A stretch of 64,000 nt of DNA from an uncultured Oscillospiraceae bacterium (GTDB taxonomy: Bacteria; Bacillota; Clostridia; Oscillospirales; Ruminococcaceae): positions 51,356 to 115,355 of the forward strand of contig CAKSZX010000008.1 of the NCBI GenBank assembly GCA_934526065.1. The letters are read 5' to 3'. Position 1 is the first letter of the stretch. Every line of letters begins with the position of its first letter. The notes under the pieces are model-generated. The model saw only the letters and a list, made by a program, of their open reading frames with translations. It did no database searches and had not been told where the DNA came from. Below are positions 25,038 through 33,025 of the stretch, one piece after another. The translations under genes and the position numbers were made by a program.

Positions 25038-26330
25038 TTATTCAATACCCTGGAAGTCTGCGTCTGTTACATGGTAGTGCAATGTTTCAGGCATTGAAAC
25101 AAGCATAGGAACACGAATGAACAACTCGCAAATCATATAGATAAGGAATACCCACTGTGGTCCGATGTTATCCCAGATAATACCTGAGAACGCAGCCAAA
25201 ACAGCAGATACGAACGCAGTTGACAAACGGCAAATACCCATGAAACGACCACGGAGTTTATCTGTGATAATTTCCTGACCGATTGAGGCTGAAAGTGTAG
25301 CGCCGATTTCCTGGAAGCCCCGGAGGATACCAACCAAAACAAGAGCCTTAGGATTGTTTGTGGTAATCAAAATTGCCAAACCTGCAAGATAGAGGCCGAT
25401 TGTAACAAAGAGCACCGGCTTTCTGCCCACTTTGTCTGAAATGATACCGAAAAGATAACCGCAAAGAACACTTGTCAAAGCAATGGCAGATGTCATAAGT
25501 GAAAGAATTGCAACGTCTGCACCCTTAGCCTCTTTTGCGAAAAGTGAAAGGTAAGGTGTAACAAGTGACATAGGCATACCGCCGATAGCACCGATAATAA
25601 TCCACTTGCGGCAGTTTTTGTTTGCCTTCAAAATATCAATACCGTCTTTGAGAATGTTGTTCTTCTTCCGGTGTGAAAGACCGCCGTTTGCGAAATCCAT
25701 GTGGAAAATAACCATAAACAATGAGATAACGGCAATTACAACACAGATAATGAACAAAGGTCTAACCTGGTTAGGGTCTGTAGGTGCACCCTCAACGTGC
25801 ATAAGTGAAACCAAAACCCAACCTGAAATCATCGGGCCGATCATACCCAAAATACCTGCGGCAAGGGATTCACAAATAAGCATACCCTTTGCTCTGTCAC
25901 AGTTTTCAAGACAGTTACCGCAGATGTTACCGCAACACTGACCCGAGATACCGCCACCGATTGAGTGGAGGAACAAGCCCAAAGCGGCAACCTGCCAAAT
26001 CTTGGCGGCAGACAATGCCAAATAACCGCCTATGAGTATGTAGATACCGATCAGATAAACCTTTTTAGGACCGAAGCGGTCGATTGACTGACCGACAAAA
26101 GGACCCATGATGCCGCCTACGATAAGGCCCGCTGATGTGATATAACCGTACTGTGTTTTTGTAGCACCCAAAAGAATGATGAAAAGTGACAAGTAAGGCA
26201 AAATCATCTTGTAAGCCAAACGCTCCATTGATGTGCGGTAAACCGTAATACGCCATGCTTTACGCTGTTTCATCCAAAATTCCGGGATGTTCAGAAAAGA
26301 ACCGCTTTTCTTTTCCTTATTCTCTTCCAT
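25038..26330 (-). CDS. MFS transporter with a cysteine cluster
   Basis: A 430-aa, 12-helix major facilitator. The motif-A-like loop between helices 2 and 3 reads GQSIDRFGPKKVYL, and its counterpart in the second half reads GIISDKVGRKPVLF. Unusual is a cluster of five Cys at residues 132, 133, 137, 140 and 144, between helices 4 and 5 just before DRAKG, plus Cys153. Substrate is unknown; drug/metabolite-type carriers are the nearest look. Start ATG has AGGAGAG upstream. It is monocistronic, with a readable promoter carrying an inverted repeat. Confidence 0.85.
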   Translation of the reverse strand: MEENKEKKSGSFLNIPEFWMKQRKAWRITVYRTSMERLAYKMILPYLSLFIILLGATKTQYGYITSAGLIVGGIMGPFVGQSIDRFGPKKVYLIGIYILIGGYLALSAAKIWQVAALGLFLHSIGGGISGQCCGNICGNCLENCDRAKGMLICESLAAGILGMIGPMISGWVLVSLMHVEGAPTDPNQVRPLFIICVVIAVISLFMVIFHMDFANGGLSHRKKNNILKDGIDILKANKNCRKWIIIGAIGGMPMSLVTPYLSLFAKEAKGADVAILSLMTSAIALTSVLCGYLFGIISDKVGRKPVLFVTIGLYLAGLAILITTNNPKALVLVGILRGFQEIGATLSASIGQEIITDKLRGRFMGICRLSTAFVSAVLAAFSGIIWDNIGPQWVFLIYMICELFIRVPMLVSMPETLHYHVTDADFQGIE

Positions 26331-26421
26331 AATAAAACTCTCCTTCCGAATTTTAAAGCCAAAATTCGATTTTTTCTCTTAATAATTTTTCGGTTTTACG
26401 CCGAATTAACTTAACAATACC

Positions 26422-26455
26422 AGTTTAGTCTATATAGGGCGTTTTGTCAATAGAC
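26422..26455 (-). promoter_or_regulatory. Promoter of the MFS gene with an inverted repeat in the spacer
   Basis: On the minus strand TTGACA (plus 26445-26450), 17-nt spacer, TAAACT (plus 26422-26427). GTCTAT (26428-26433) and ATAGAC (26450-26455) form an inverted repeat that spans the spacer and touches the -35, as an operator would. Confidence 0.6.
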
Positions 26456-26498
26456 CAAAGTGCAAAAAGCGGAGAATATGTTATAGCTTTTTTGTGTA

Positions 26499-27575
26499 TT
26501 ATTCACATATTTTACACTGATAGTACCACATAACCAGCAAATCCACCGCCATACCGTAAGACTGTTTGCCCTCTTGTACGCCGAAAGATTTAAGGTAGGC
26601 GTCATATCTCTCCCCGGATGATTGAACGATTTTGCTGTTTTCAAGTCGGTCATAATGCCGGGCAACGGTGCGTATGTCCTCCATAAAATTATCGTTTATT
26701 TTTTCTCGCAGGGCTATGGCCTTTTCCGGGTCGGTCTTTGCCAGTGCATTAAAGCACAGCACAAAGCCGTTGTAGTATGCGGAGTAGCGAAACTCCGGCT
26801 CATCGCTTTCCGTACAGGCCAAGAACGCCCGAAAATTCGCTTCGTTCTCTCTTGCAAATGCCTTTTTGTGGGCGGTTTCGTGGCAAATTACATAGGGTAA
26901 ATCCAACTTTGCCACATATCGGCTGACACAGCTTTCCCCGGTTACGCATATAAATATGCCCAAGGTGCCTTCCTTGGCAAAATAGCCGCTTGATGTAAGC
27001 ATTTTGGGTTTTATATATTCTCCGTCAAAATTTTTGTTTTTCTGCCGAAGTTTTTCATAGCACACTTTCGCCTGCCGGGCGGCGGCGTTAAATTCTTCTG
27101 CCGATATGCTTTCTTCATCATAGCTGTCGGTGGCCTGTAATGCCAAGGCATTTGCCTCGGTTAAAAAGTATTCGGCAGCCTCTTGCAGTTGCTCCGTGGT
27201 GTATTGCTCGTTTTTTAAGCCAAATCTAACAGGGTCTGCCGAGGCAAAGTAGTTAAGCCCCCAAATATTTATAAAAATAAAAACCAATGCCGTTACGGTG
27301 AGAAAGATATTCGATAAAGCCCTGGGTAAATTTTTCTTTCTTATACCGCAAACAAGCCAAAATATCCCCAGGCAGATTAAAAACCCGGAGATAATCTCCC
27401 AAATGGAAAAAGGAACAAAAGATGTGATTTTCCCGGTGACATTTACCGCTTTTCTCGAAAAAGGTATATAGGCGGCGAAGAATTTATCCGGTTGATTTTT
27501 AGCCAAAAAAATGTTTGTGGCCGTAACCGCCAAAAGTATAACGGCTGTTATTGTCTTTTTTAAATTCCTATTCAT
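26499..27575 (-). CDS. DUF3810 family membrane protein, putative zinc metalloprotease
   Basis: A 358-aa protein with three N-terminal membrane segments (about 7-25, 55-78, 88-110) and a long extracytoplasmic domain. ICHETAHKKAFARENEANF gives an HExxH zinc motif (His232, Glu233, His236) with a downstream Glu as third ligand candidate. This architecture is that of DUF3810, a family with no tested substrate. It ends about 170 nt upstream of the MFS gene on the same strand, but that gene has its own promoter, so the two are not clearly one unit. Confidence 0.8.
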   Translation of the reverse strand: MNRNLKKTITAVILLAVTATNIFLAKNQPDKFFAAYIPFSRKAVNVTGKITSFVPFSIWEIISGFLICLGIFWLVCGIRKKNLPRALSNIFLTVTALVFIFINIWGLNYFASADPVRFGLKNEQYTTEQLQEAAEYFLTEANALALQATDSYDEESISAEEFNAAARQAKVCYEKLRQKNKNFDGEYIKPKMLTSSGYFAKEGTLGIFICVTGESCVSRYVAKLDLPYVICHETAHKKAFARENEANFRAFLACTESDEPEFRYSAYYNGFVLCFNALAKTDPEKAIALREKINDNFMEDIRTVARHYDRLENSKIVQSSGERYDAYLKSFGVQEGKQSYGMAVDLLVMWYYQCKICE

Positions 27576-27714
27576 AAAGCTCTCTCGATATTGTAATTTA
27601 TGCTTAAATTATATATTTTAAAACCCTTATTTTCAAGGGCACAAAATTCGCCTTGCAAACATAAAATAAAAGTGCAGATGTAAGTTTCTGTAAATAAATT
27701 TTTGGGAGAAAATT

Positions 27715-28566
27715 ATGGCACAATTTACTAACCAGGCACGGTTGATATATAACGACACAACCTACCTTTCAAACATAGCCGTAGGCGAAATAACCGAAAG
27801 CCTTTCCGTAGGCAAAACGGCTGCGGTTAAAAGTTATATAAGCGGCGATAAAATTACATACGCCGTGAATATCGTAAACGGCGGCACCGCCGTAACAGGG
27901 CTGGCTTTTTCGGATAATTTAGGCGCATACGAATTCGGCGCAAGAACTTTGTATCCGCTGACATATGTACCGAACAGCTTGATTTACTATGTAAACGGCG
28001 CAATTCAGCCATTGCCGGCAATAGCAGGTACATCGCCGCTGGAACTTAGCGGATTATCAATACCGGCAAACGGCAACGCCGTGATAGTTTACCAGGCTCA
28101 GCTTAACGAGTATGCACCCCTTGGCCCTCGGGGTCGGGTTACAAATACGGTTACAATATCCGGCGGCGGTCTCACGGCGCCTATAACCGCAGAGGAGACA
28201 ATTCGCCCCAATACCCGGCCGGATCTCTCGATTTCCAAATCCGTTGACCCTGTGCCGGTGGCAGAAGACGGCCGTCTGACCTATACATTTACGATTATGA
28301 ACCGTGGCGCAACTGCCATAACTGGGGCGGACAATGTTGTTGTTACCGATACATTTAACCCTGTGCTTAGCAACATAGCCGTAACATTTAACGGTGCCCC
28401 ATGGGCTGTTACAACCGATTACACCTACGACGGCACAACAGGCGTATTTTCAAGCGTTGCAGGCAATATCACAGTGCCTGCCGCAACATACACCCAAAAC
28501 CCAACAACAGGCGTTTGGTCGGTTACACCCGGCACAAGTACCATTGTTATTTCCGGCAATATTTAA
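27715..28566 (+). CDS. DUF11 repeat protein, probably surface or spore associated
   Basis: A 283-aa all-beta protein. Two DUF11 (conserved repeat) domains are visible, one around residues 35-155 (SVGKTAAVKSYISGDKITY...) and one around 170-283 (DLSISKSVDPVPVAEDGRLTY). The N-terminus MAQFTNQARLIYNDTT has no signal peptide, which is common for this short clostridial type. DUF11 domains are usually seen in exported or surface proteins; how this one would leave the cytoplasm is unclear. Start follows GGGAG. Monocistronic with terminator. Confidence 0.75.
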   Translation: MAQFTNQARLIYNDTTYLSNIAVGEITESLSVGKTAAVKSYISGDKITYAVNIVNGGTAVTGLAFSDNLGAYEFGARTLYPLTYVPNSLIYYVNGAIQPLPAIAGTSPLELSGLSIPANGNAVIVYQAQLNEYAPLGPRGRVTNTVTISGGGLTAPITAEETIRPNTRPDLSISKSVDPVPVAEDGRLTYTFTIMNRGATAITGADNVVVTDTFNPVLSNIAVTFNGAPWAVTTDYTYDGTTGVFSSVAGNITVPAATYTQNPTTGVWSVTPGTSTIVISGNI

Positions 28567-28606
28567 CGGCCTTTCGACCTTTGCTTAAATTGTAACAGAT
28601 TATTTT

Positions 28607-28635
28607 AAAGGAGCCCTTGCCGGCTCCTTTTTCTG
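28607..28635 (+). terminator. Terminator of the DUF11 gene
   Basis: AAAGGAGCC / GGCTCCTTT (9 bp, 6-nt loop) followed by TTCTG. Confidence 0.85.
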
Positions 28636-28692
28636 CTTTATAAAACAAAAGCCGCAAACCGAAGTTTGCAGCTTTAATATTATTATGTAAAA

Positions 28693-29616
28693 TCAAAACC
28701 GTTTTGCAAGAAACATACACAAAATCGGAATAGTTACAAATGAACACATTGTTGTAATAAACACACCCTTGGATGCCATTTTGGCGTTTCCGCCGTACTG
28801 GTTGGCAAACATTACCGAAACGCTTGCCACCGGCATTGCGGCGATTACCGTTACAATACCTAAAAGTGTGGCATCCTTTACAAACAAACCGAACAGCATA
28901 AACATTGCAAAAGGCAAAATGATTTGTTTTACGGCCGCAAAAGGATAAAGCCTGAATTCCGTAAATATCTCTTTTATCGGCATTACCGAAAGCCCTGCGC
29001 CTATAAGCAGCATTGCTGCCGGCGATGTGATAGAGCCTATGGAATCACAGGTTTTTGCGATAACCGTCGGCATGGGAATATCACCAAGGAAGATAATCAA
29101 TGCCAAAATTGAGGCAATCATATTCGGGTTTATTATGTTTTTGATGTTAAACTTGCCGTCGCCTGAATTATCCATAAGCCAAATACCCAAGCTGTACAAA
29201 AATACCGCCTGTACCATATTGTAAATGCTTGTAAGGAACACCGCATAATCGCCGAAAATGGTTCTTACAACCGGGTAACCCATAAAGCCGGTATTTGAAA
29301 AAACAGCCATAAACAGGTAAAGTTTAAAATCTTCTTTCGGCACACGGAGCAATTTTGCAACCAAAAATCCCCGGGGAATAAATATTGCAAAAAGCAGCAG
29401 ACTTATGCCTATTATCTGTATGGCAACAGATTTTTCTATGCCGATATCCCCGGCAACCGAAGCAATAATCATTGCCGGCGTTGTGATTGTCAAAATAAGA
29501 TTTGTCAGCTTTTTGGAAAAATCGCTGTCAATAATGTTTAACTTGCCACACCGATAGCCTGTTCCCATCATCAAAAACAAAACTACCATTTGGGTGATAA
29601 TTTGTGAAATATCCAT
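28693..29616 (-). CDS. AEC family transporter (auxin efflux carrier type)
   Basis: A 307-aa membrane protein with the ten-helix AEC fold, including FSNTGFMGYPVVRTIFG, the family's conserved helix with Asn-Thr-Gly and Pro, and the repeat-like MLLIGAGLSVMPI and MPVASVSVMFANQYGGNAK. Bacterial members carry malate, malonate or other organic anions; substrate here unknown. The ATG at 29616 has GAGG 6 nt upstream and starts at the first helix, so the longer frame is not used. Monocistronic. Confidence 0.88.
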   Translation of the reverse strand: MDISQIITQMVVLFLMMGTGYRCGKLNIIDSDFSKKLTNLILTITTPAMIIASVAGDIGIEKSVAIQIIGISLLLFAIFIPRGFLVAKLLRVPKEDFKLYLFMAVFSNTGFMGYPVVRTIFGDYAVFLTSIYNMVQAVFLYSLGIWLMDNSGDGKFNIKNIINPNMIASILALIIFLGDIPMPTVIAKTCDSIGSITSPAAMLLIGAGLSVMPIKEIFTEFRLYPFAAVKQIILPFAMFMLFGLFVKDATLLGIVTVIAAMPVASVSVMFANQYGGNAKMASKGVFITTMCSFVTIPILCMFLAKRF

Positions 29617-29740
29617 ACTTTTCCTCATCTCTTCGGCAGTGCCGAAATTTGTATTGTAAATACTATTGTATTCCCTCAAAGGACATAAGTCAATAAAATA
29701 TCAAGAAAATAAATGCCATATAATCTATGATTTTATATAT

Positions 29741-29771
29741 AAAAAGAAAACTGCGGTTTCCCGCAGTTTTC
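29741..29771 (-). terminator. Terminator of the ferredoxin gene
   Basis: On the minus strand GAAAACTGCGG-GAAA-CCGCAGTTTTC (11 bp, GNRA loop) followed by TTTTTATAT. Confidence 0.9.
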
Positions 29772-29785
29772 TTTGATAAATAAAA

Positions 29786-29956
29786 TTATTCTTCGCTTGG
29801 TGCGCCAACAGGGCAAACGCCTTCGCATGAACCGCAGCTGATGCAAGCATCTGCATCGATTACATAAGTTGCATCGCCTTCTGAAATTGCGCCAACAGGG
29901 CATTCGCTTGCGCAAGCGCCGCATTTAATGCAAGCATCTGAAATTTTGTAAGCCAT
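29786..29956 (-). CDS. Clostridial-type 2[4Fe-4S] ferredoxin
   Basis: A 56-aa low-potential electron carrier starting MAYKISDACIKCGACASEC. Eight cysteines in two CxxCxxCxxxCP groups (9, 12, 15, 19 and 38, 41, 44, 48) bind two cubane clusters, as in the classic Clostridium pasteurianum ferredoxin. The ribosome site CGGAGG is strong and a terminator follows, so it is an independently expressed gene. It is the likely redox partner for several Fe-S enzymes in the cell. Confidence 0.97.
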   Translation of the reverse strand: MAYKISDACIKCGACASECPVGAISEGDATYVIDADACISCGSCEGVCPVGAPSEE

Positions 29957-30124
29957 AATATTTACCTCCGTCTTATTTTAGCCATTTCACACAGGTGTAA
30001 CACCTGTATTAAAGCATACCGCTCTACCTTTATATTACAACATCAAATAAAATTCCGCAAGTGTTTTTTTCACTTTTGACATTTTTGACATTAGTTAGAG
30101 TTTTGATATACAGCTTGTTTAAAA

Positions 30125-30994
30125 TCAATCTTCCAAGGCCTTTAATTCTTTGTCAATTTTTTTATCCCGGCTTTGTTTGCCGCCGGCGCGTATTAAAGAT
30201 ACATCTTTTACAAGGTATTCTTTCGGTGCACCGTCACGGTTTTTGTCAAGAGAAACTTTAAGTTTGCTTGCCAAAAGGCTTACTTCAACCACAATTCCGT
30301 TGCCGTCGGCTGTTTTTACATAAGAGCCTATGCTTGGGGTCAATTTGTTAAGGTGTTCATACACATTTTGCTCGTAGCTCAGACAGCACATAAGCCTGCC
30401 GCAACAGCCGCTTATCTTTGTAGGGTTAAGGGACAACCCCTGTTCCTTTGCCATTTTTATGCTAACCGGTGTAAAATCCGACAAAAACCTTGAACAGCAA
30501 AAAGGCTGTCCGCAGACGCCTACGCCCCCCATCAATTTGCTCTCGTCCCTTACGCCTATTTGGCGCAACTCTATTCTTGTTCTGAAAATACTTGCAAGTT
30601 CTTTTACAAGCTCACGGAAATCCACCCTGCCGTCAGCCGTAAAGTAGAACAGAACCTTGCTTCGGTCAAAGGTGTATTCCACATCTATAAGCTTCATTTC
30701 CAGCTTGTGTTTTTCTATTTTTTCAAGGCAGATGTCAAAGGCTTTTTTCTCATCAAGGCGGTTTTGCTTCATCTTTTCGATGTCCTGTTTTGTTGCCACC
30801 CTCTCAACCGCCTTTAAGGGTTTTACAATTTTTTCACTGCTCTCATCGTGGCTGCCCTGAACCGCATAACCGCATTCAAGGCCACGGGCGGTGTCAACTA
30901 TAACATAACTGCCCCTTTGAATATCAAGCCCCGCAGGGTCAAAAAAATAAACTTTACCGTTTTCTTTAAAACGGACGCTTACAACTTTTACCAT
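30125..30994 (-). CDS. ricT: RicT (YaaT), PSP1-domain protein
   Basis: A 289-aa PSP1 protein. In Bacillus RicT forms the Fe-S-containing RicAFT complex that controls RNase Y and favours sporulation and competence. The core is nearly the family consensus: YTFDRSKVLFYFTADGRVDFRELVKELASIFRTRIELRQIGVRDE, with cysteines in GVCGQPFCC and KISGCCGRLMCCL. Start at MVKVVSVRF matches the family; an upstream in-frame GTG (31015) would add seven residues. It is the last gene of the ptsI-darA-holB-ricT group. The region just upstream of the start holds a 14-nt palindrome. Confidence 0.94.
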   Translation of the reverse strand: MVKVVSVRFKENGKVYFFDPAGLDIQRGSYVIVDTARGLECGYAVQGSHDESSEKIVKPLKAVERVATKQDIEKMKQNRLDEKKAFDICLEKIEKHKLEMKLIDVEYTFDRSKVLFYFTADGRVDFRELVKELASIFRTRIELRQIGVRDESKLMGGVGVCGQPFCCSRFLSDFTPVSIKMAKEQGLSLNPTKISGCCGRLMCCLSYEQNVYEHLNKLTPSIGSYVKTADGNGIVVEVSLLASKLKVSLDKNRDGAPKEYLVKDVSLIRAGGKQSRDKKIDKELKALED

Positions 30995-31002
30995 ATATTT
31001 AA

Positions 31003-31016
31003 AGTGTTTAAACACT
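31003..31016. promoter_or_regulatory. Palindrome between the ribosome site and start of ricT
   Basis: AGTGTTTAAACACT, perfectly self-complementary. An AAAGGA sequence lies just 5' of it and the ATG 9 nt 3' of it, so folding of this palindrome would bring ribosome site and start together. Confidence 0.4.
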
Positions 31017-31109
31017 GTCCTTTCATAAAAATGATTTACACATTGATTTTATATTATTTTTTAAAAAATTTCAAGTTTGCGTCAATCGGTAAAATCCGGC
31101 GGTAAAGCC

Positions 31110-31976
31110 TTATTTCGCCACATCAACGGAAAAATTTTCCACACATAAATTCATATTTACATTTGTGTTCAGTAAATCCGTGTAATCTTCGCAAACTTTT
31201 ATGATTTTTGCGGTTTTTTCCGACAAATTTTTCCGGCACAAGTCTATTAAATCACCCAGCAACAATTTAAAACCGTCCTTGTTTTTAACATACCCGTAGC
31301 AAATTTTGCTCACGGCGTATCCGTCGCCTTTTTTCGCCCGGTCAAAAACGGCCAGGGCATTTTGCAAAATATCAAATCTTTTTCCGTCCTCTAAACAAGC
31401 CTTGATTTTGCCGATGTTGGCACCGTAAATTTTTAAAAGTTTTTCTGCCGCCGCCGTATCTCCGGCTGTTTGTGCAAAATATTCTCTTACCTGTTTCCGG
31501 TCAGGGGCCGCAAGTGTGTAAACCGAACACCTTGACCTTATTGTAGGCAATATTCTTTGCGCCGAGAGAGTTGTCAAAATATATGTTATATCGTCTTTCG
31601 GCTCTTCAAGATTTTTAAGCAGAGCATTGGCCGAGTGGGTGTTAAAATTTTCACAGTTTTCGATTATAACCACTCGTTTGTCACCCTGAATGGAAGAAAA
31701 GTTTACATTTTCGTTAATCTGCCTGATTTTTTCTATTTTTATCTGCCCCATGGCACCTTCGCCGTGAATAATTTGCACAAGGGGATTTTTCTCCCGTGAA
31801 ATATCCTCAATATTTTCGGTGTTTAAAATATCTCCTGCCAAAAGGCGGGCAAAATAATTTACCCCCAAACCCTTTTCGCCGCAGATAAGCAGGGCATGAG
31901 AAAGAAAACCGCCCGTGATCCCATTTTCAAGGGCGGCTTTCACAGTTTCGCTTCCTTTAAAATTTTGTATATTCAT
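31110..31976 (-). CDS. holB: DNA polymerase III delta-prime subunit, short zinc-less form
   Basis: Clamp-loader subunit of 288 aa. VVIIENCENFNTHSANALLKNLEEP and ILPTIRSRCSVY are the conserved motifs (the latter contains the SRC motif). The P-loop position reads GEKGLGVNYFAR, without the GKT/S lysine, as is usual for delta-prime, so no ATPase is expected. The CxxCxxC zinc module normally placed before HPD is absent (NTENIEDISREKNPL in its place). Start 31976 lies 10 nt after the stop of the first darA copy. A broken copy of its 5' end lies at 32544-32635. Confidence 0.9.
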   Translation of the reverse strand: MNIQNFKGSETVKAALENGITGGFLSHALLICGEKGLGVNYFARLLAGDILNTENIEDISREKNPLVQIIHGEGAMGQIKIEKIRQINENVNFSSIQGDKRVVIIENCENFNTHSANALLKNLEEPKDDITYILTTLSAQRILPTIRSRCSVYTLAAPDRKQVREYFAQTAGDTAAAEKLLKIYGANIGKIKACLEDGKRFDILQNALAVFDRAKKGDGYAVSKICYGYVKNKDGFKLLLGDLIDLCRKNLSEKTAKIIKVCEDYTDLLNTNVNMNLCVENFSVDVAK

Positions 31977-31986
31977 TTAACTTTGA

Positions 31987-32307
31987 TTAGGCCTTTTCAA
32001 ATCTCTCGGCGTCAACTACAAATATGGTTGCACCGCCTACGCACACCTCCACAGGCAACGATGCAATGCCGATGCCGTCTGTGGCGGTTACAGGTACAAA
32101 TTCCTTGCGCATACGGGAATTTTTCTTGATTATTTCAATGGCTGTGTCAACCTTTTCCCGCTCTGTACCCACTAAAAGGGTTATGTTACCGGCGGACAAA
32201 AAACCGCCTGTGGTCGGTATTTTGGTAACGGAATATTTTGCGCTTATGAGTTCGTGGGTTACATTGCCCCGATCGTCCTTGCTGATTATAGCTATAATAA
32301 GTTTCAT
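31987..32307 (-). CDS. darA: DarA (PstA), PII-like cyclic-di-AMP receptor, copy 1
   Basis: A 106-aa PII-like trimeric signalling protein that binds c-di-AMP. The N-terminus MKLIIAIISKDD, the ligand-site segment VTKIPTTGGFLSAGNITLLVGTE and the C-terminal VEVCVGGATIFVVD match DarA rather than GlnB. It has the B-loop but only a short T-loop. It overlaps neither neighbour; RBS is GGAGGT. It belongs to the usual darA-holB-ricT cluster. Copy 2 differs at 11 positions (6, 15, 24, 55, 70, 76, 77, 78, 81, 82, 100), with the ligand-site segment unchanged. Confidence 0.93.
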   Translation of the reverse strand: MKLIIAIISKDDRGNVTHELISAKYSVTKIPTTGGFLSAGNITLLVGTEREKVDTAIEIIKKNSRMRKEFVPVTATDGIGIASLPVEVCVGGATIFVVDAERFEKA

Positions 32308-32330
32308 AAAAGTTACCTCCGATATATTTT

Positions 32331-32353
32331 AACCGCAGAAATTTTAAGCGGTT
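32331..32353. repeat. Hairpin between darA copy 1 and the ptsI remnant
   Basis: AACCGC / GCGGTT with an 11-nt loop; the same structure occurs at 32988-33010 before copy 2. It lacks a clear T-tract and may be a partial terminator or processing site. Confidence 0.5.
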
Positions 32354-32368
32354 ATTTGTTTATTGCTT

Positions 32369-32542
32369 TTACTCAAATTCTTCAATAAGCCGTGATTTTA
32401 CGCTTAATACGGCATTCGGCGCCATGGAAAGATTTCGTATGCCGATATACATATACATCTTTGCACTTTCGGTGTCGGCGGCCGCCTCGCCGCAAACAGA
32501 TACCCTTACACAGTATTTTTTGCGTTTGCTATTGCCATTTCC
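32369..32542 (-). pseudogene. ptsI 3'-end remnant
   Basis: Matches the last 57 or so codons of the intact ptsI (LSMAPNAVLSVKSRLIEEF at the end). The fragment lost one A in a run that is AAAAAAA in the intact gene, which shifts the frame to an early stop, and its 5' end is cut by the duplication junction. Confidence 0.9.
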
Positions 32543-32543
32543 G

Positions 32544-32635
32544 TTTCGCCGCAGATAAGCAGGGTATGAGAAAGAAAACCGCCCGTAATCCCATTTTCAA
32601 GGGCGGCTTTCACAGCTTCACTTCCTTTAAAATTT
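32544..32635 (-). pseudogene. holB 5'-end remnant
   Basis: Repeats the first 30 or so codons of holB, but 12 nt that include the start codon are deleted relative to the intact gene, and the sequence ends at the duplication junction. It cannot be translated as HolB. Confidence 0.88.
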
Positions 32636-32643
32636 AACTTTAA

Positions 32644-32964
32644 TTAGGCCTTTTCGAATCTCTCGACATCAACCACAAATATGGTTGCACCGCCTACGCA
32701 CACTTCAACAGGCAACGATACAAAGCCGATGCATTCTGCGGCGGTTACAGGTACAAGTTCTTTGCGCATACGGGAATTTTTCTTGATTATTTCAATGGCT
32801 GCGTCAACCTTTTCCCGTTCTGTACCCACCAAAAGGGTTATGTTACCGGCGGACAAAAAACCGCCTGTGGTTGGTATTTTGGTAACGGAATACCCTGCGC
32901 TTATAAGTTCGTGGGTTACATCGCCCCGATCGTCCTTGCTGATTATAGATATAATAAGTTTCAT
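32644..32964 (-). CDS. darA: DarA (PstA), PII-like cyclic-di-AMP receptor, copy 2
   Basis: Paralogue of copy 1 made by the tandem duplication. All 106 codons are open and the c-di-AMP site segment TKIPTTGGFLSAGNI is identical, so selection seems to be keeping it. Changes cluster at residues 76-82 (AECIGFV for TDGIGIA), in the loop before the last strands. The ribosome site is GAGGT (AGAGGTAA), weaker than GGAGGT in copy 1. It directly follows the intact ptsI and is followed by the two gene remnants. Whether the two proteins form mixed trimers is an open question. Confidence 0.92.
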   Translation of the reverse strand: MKLIISIISKDDRGDVTHELISAGYSVTKIPTTGGFLSAGNITLLVGTEREKVDAAIEIIKKNSRMRKELVPVTAAECIGFVSLPVEVCVGGATIFVVDVERFEKA

Positions 32965-33025
32965 AAAAATTACCTCTAATATATTTTAACCGCAGAAATT
33001 TTAAGCGGTTATTTATTTATTGTTT

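Larger units (their letters stand above)
31874..32542. repeat. Tandem duplication, unit 1 (holB 5' end - darA copy 1 - ptsI 3' end)
   Basis: This stretch is repeated almost base for base by 32544-33200. It covers the first codons of holB, the whole of darA copy 1, the intergenic hairpin and the last 57 or so codons of ptsI (broken). The join to unit 2 at 32542/32543 connects ptsI sequence directly to holB sequence, which only a head-to-tail duplication would produce. Confidence 0.93.
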
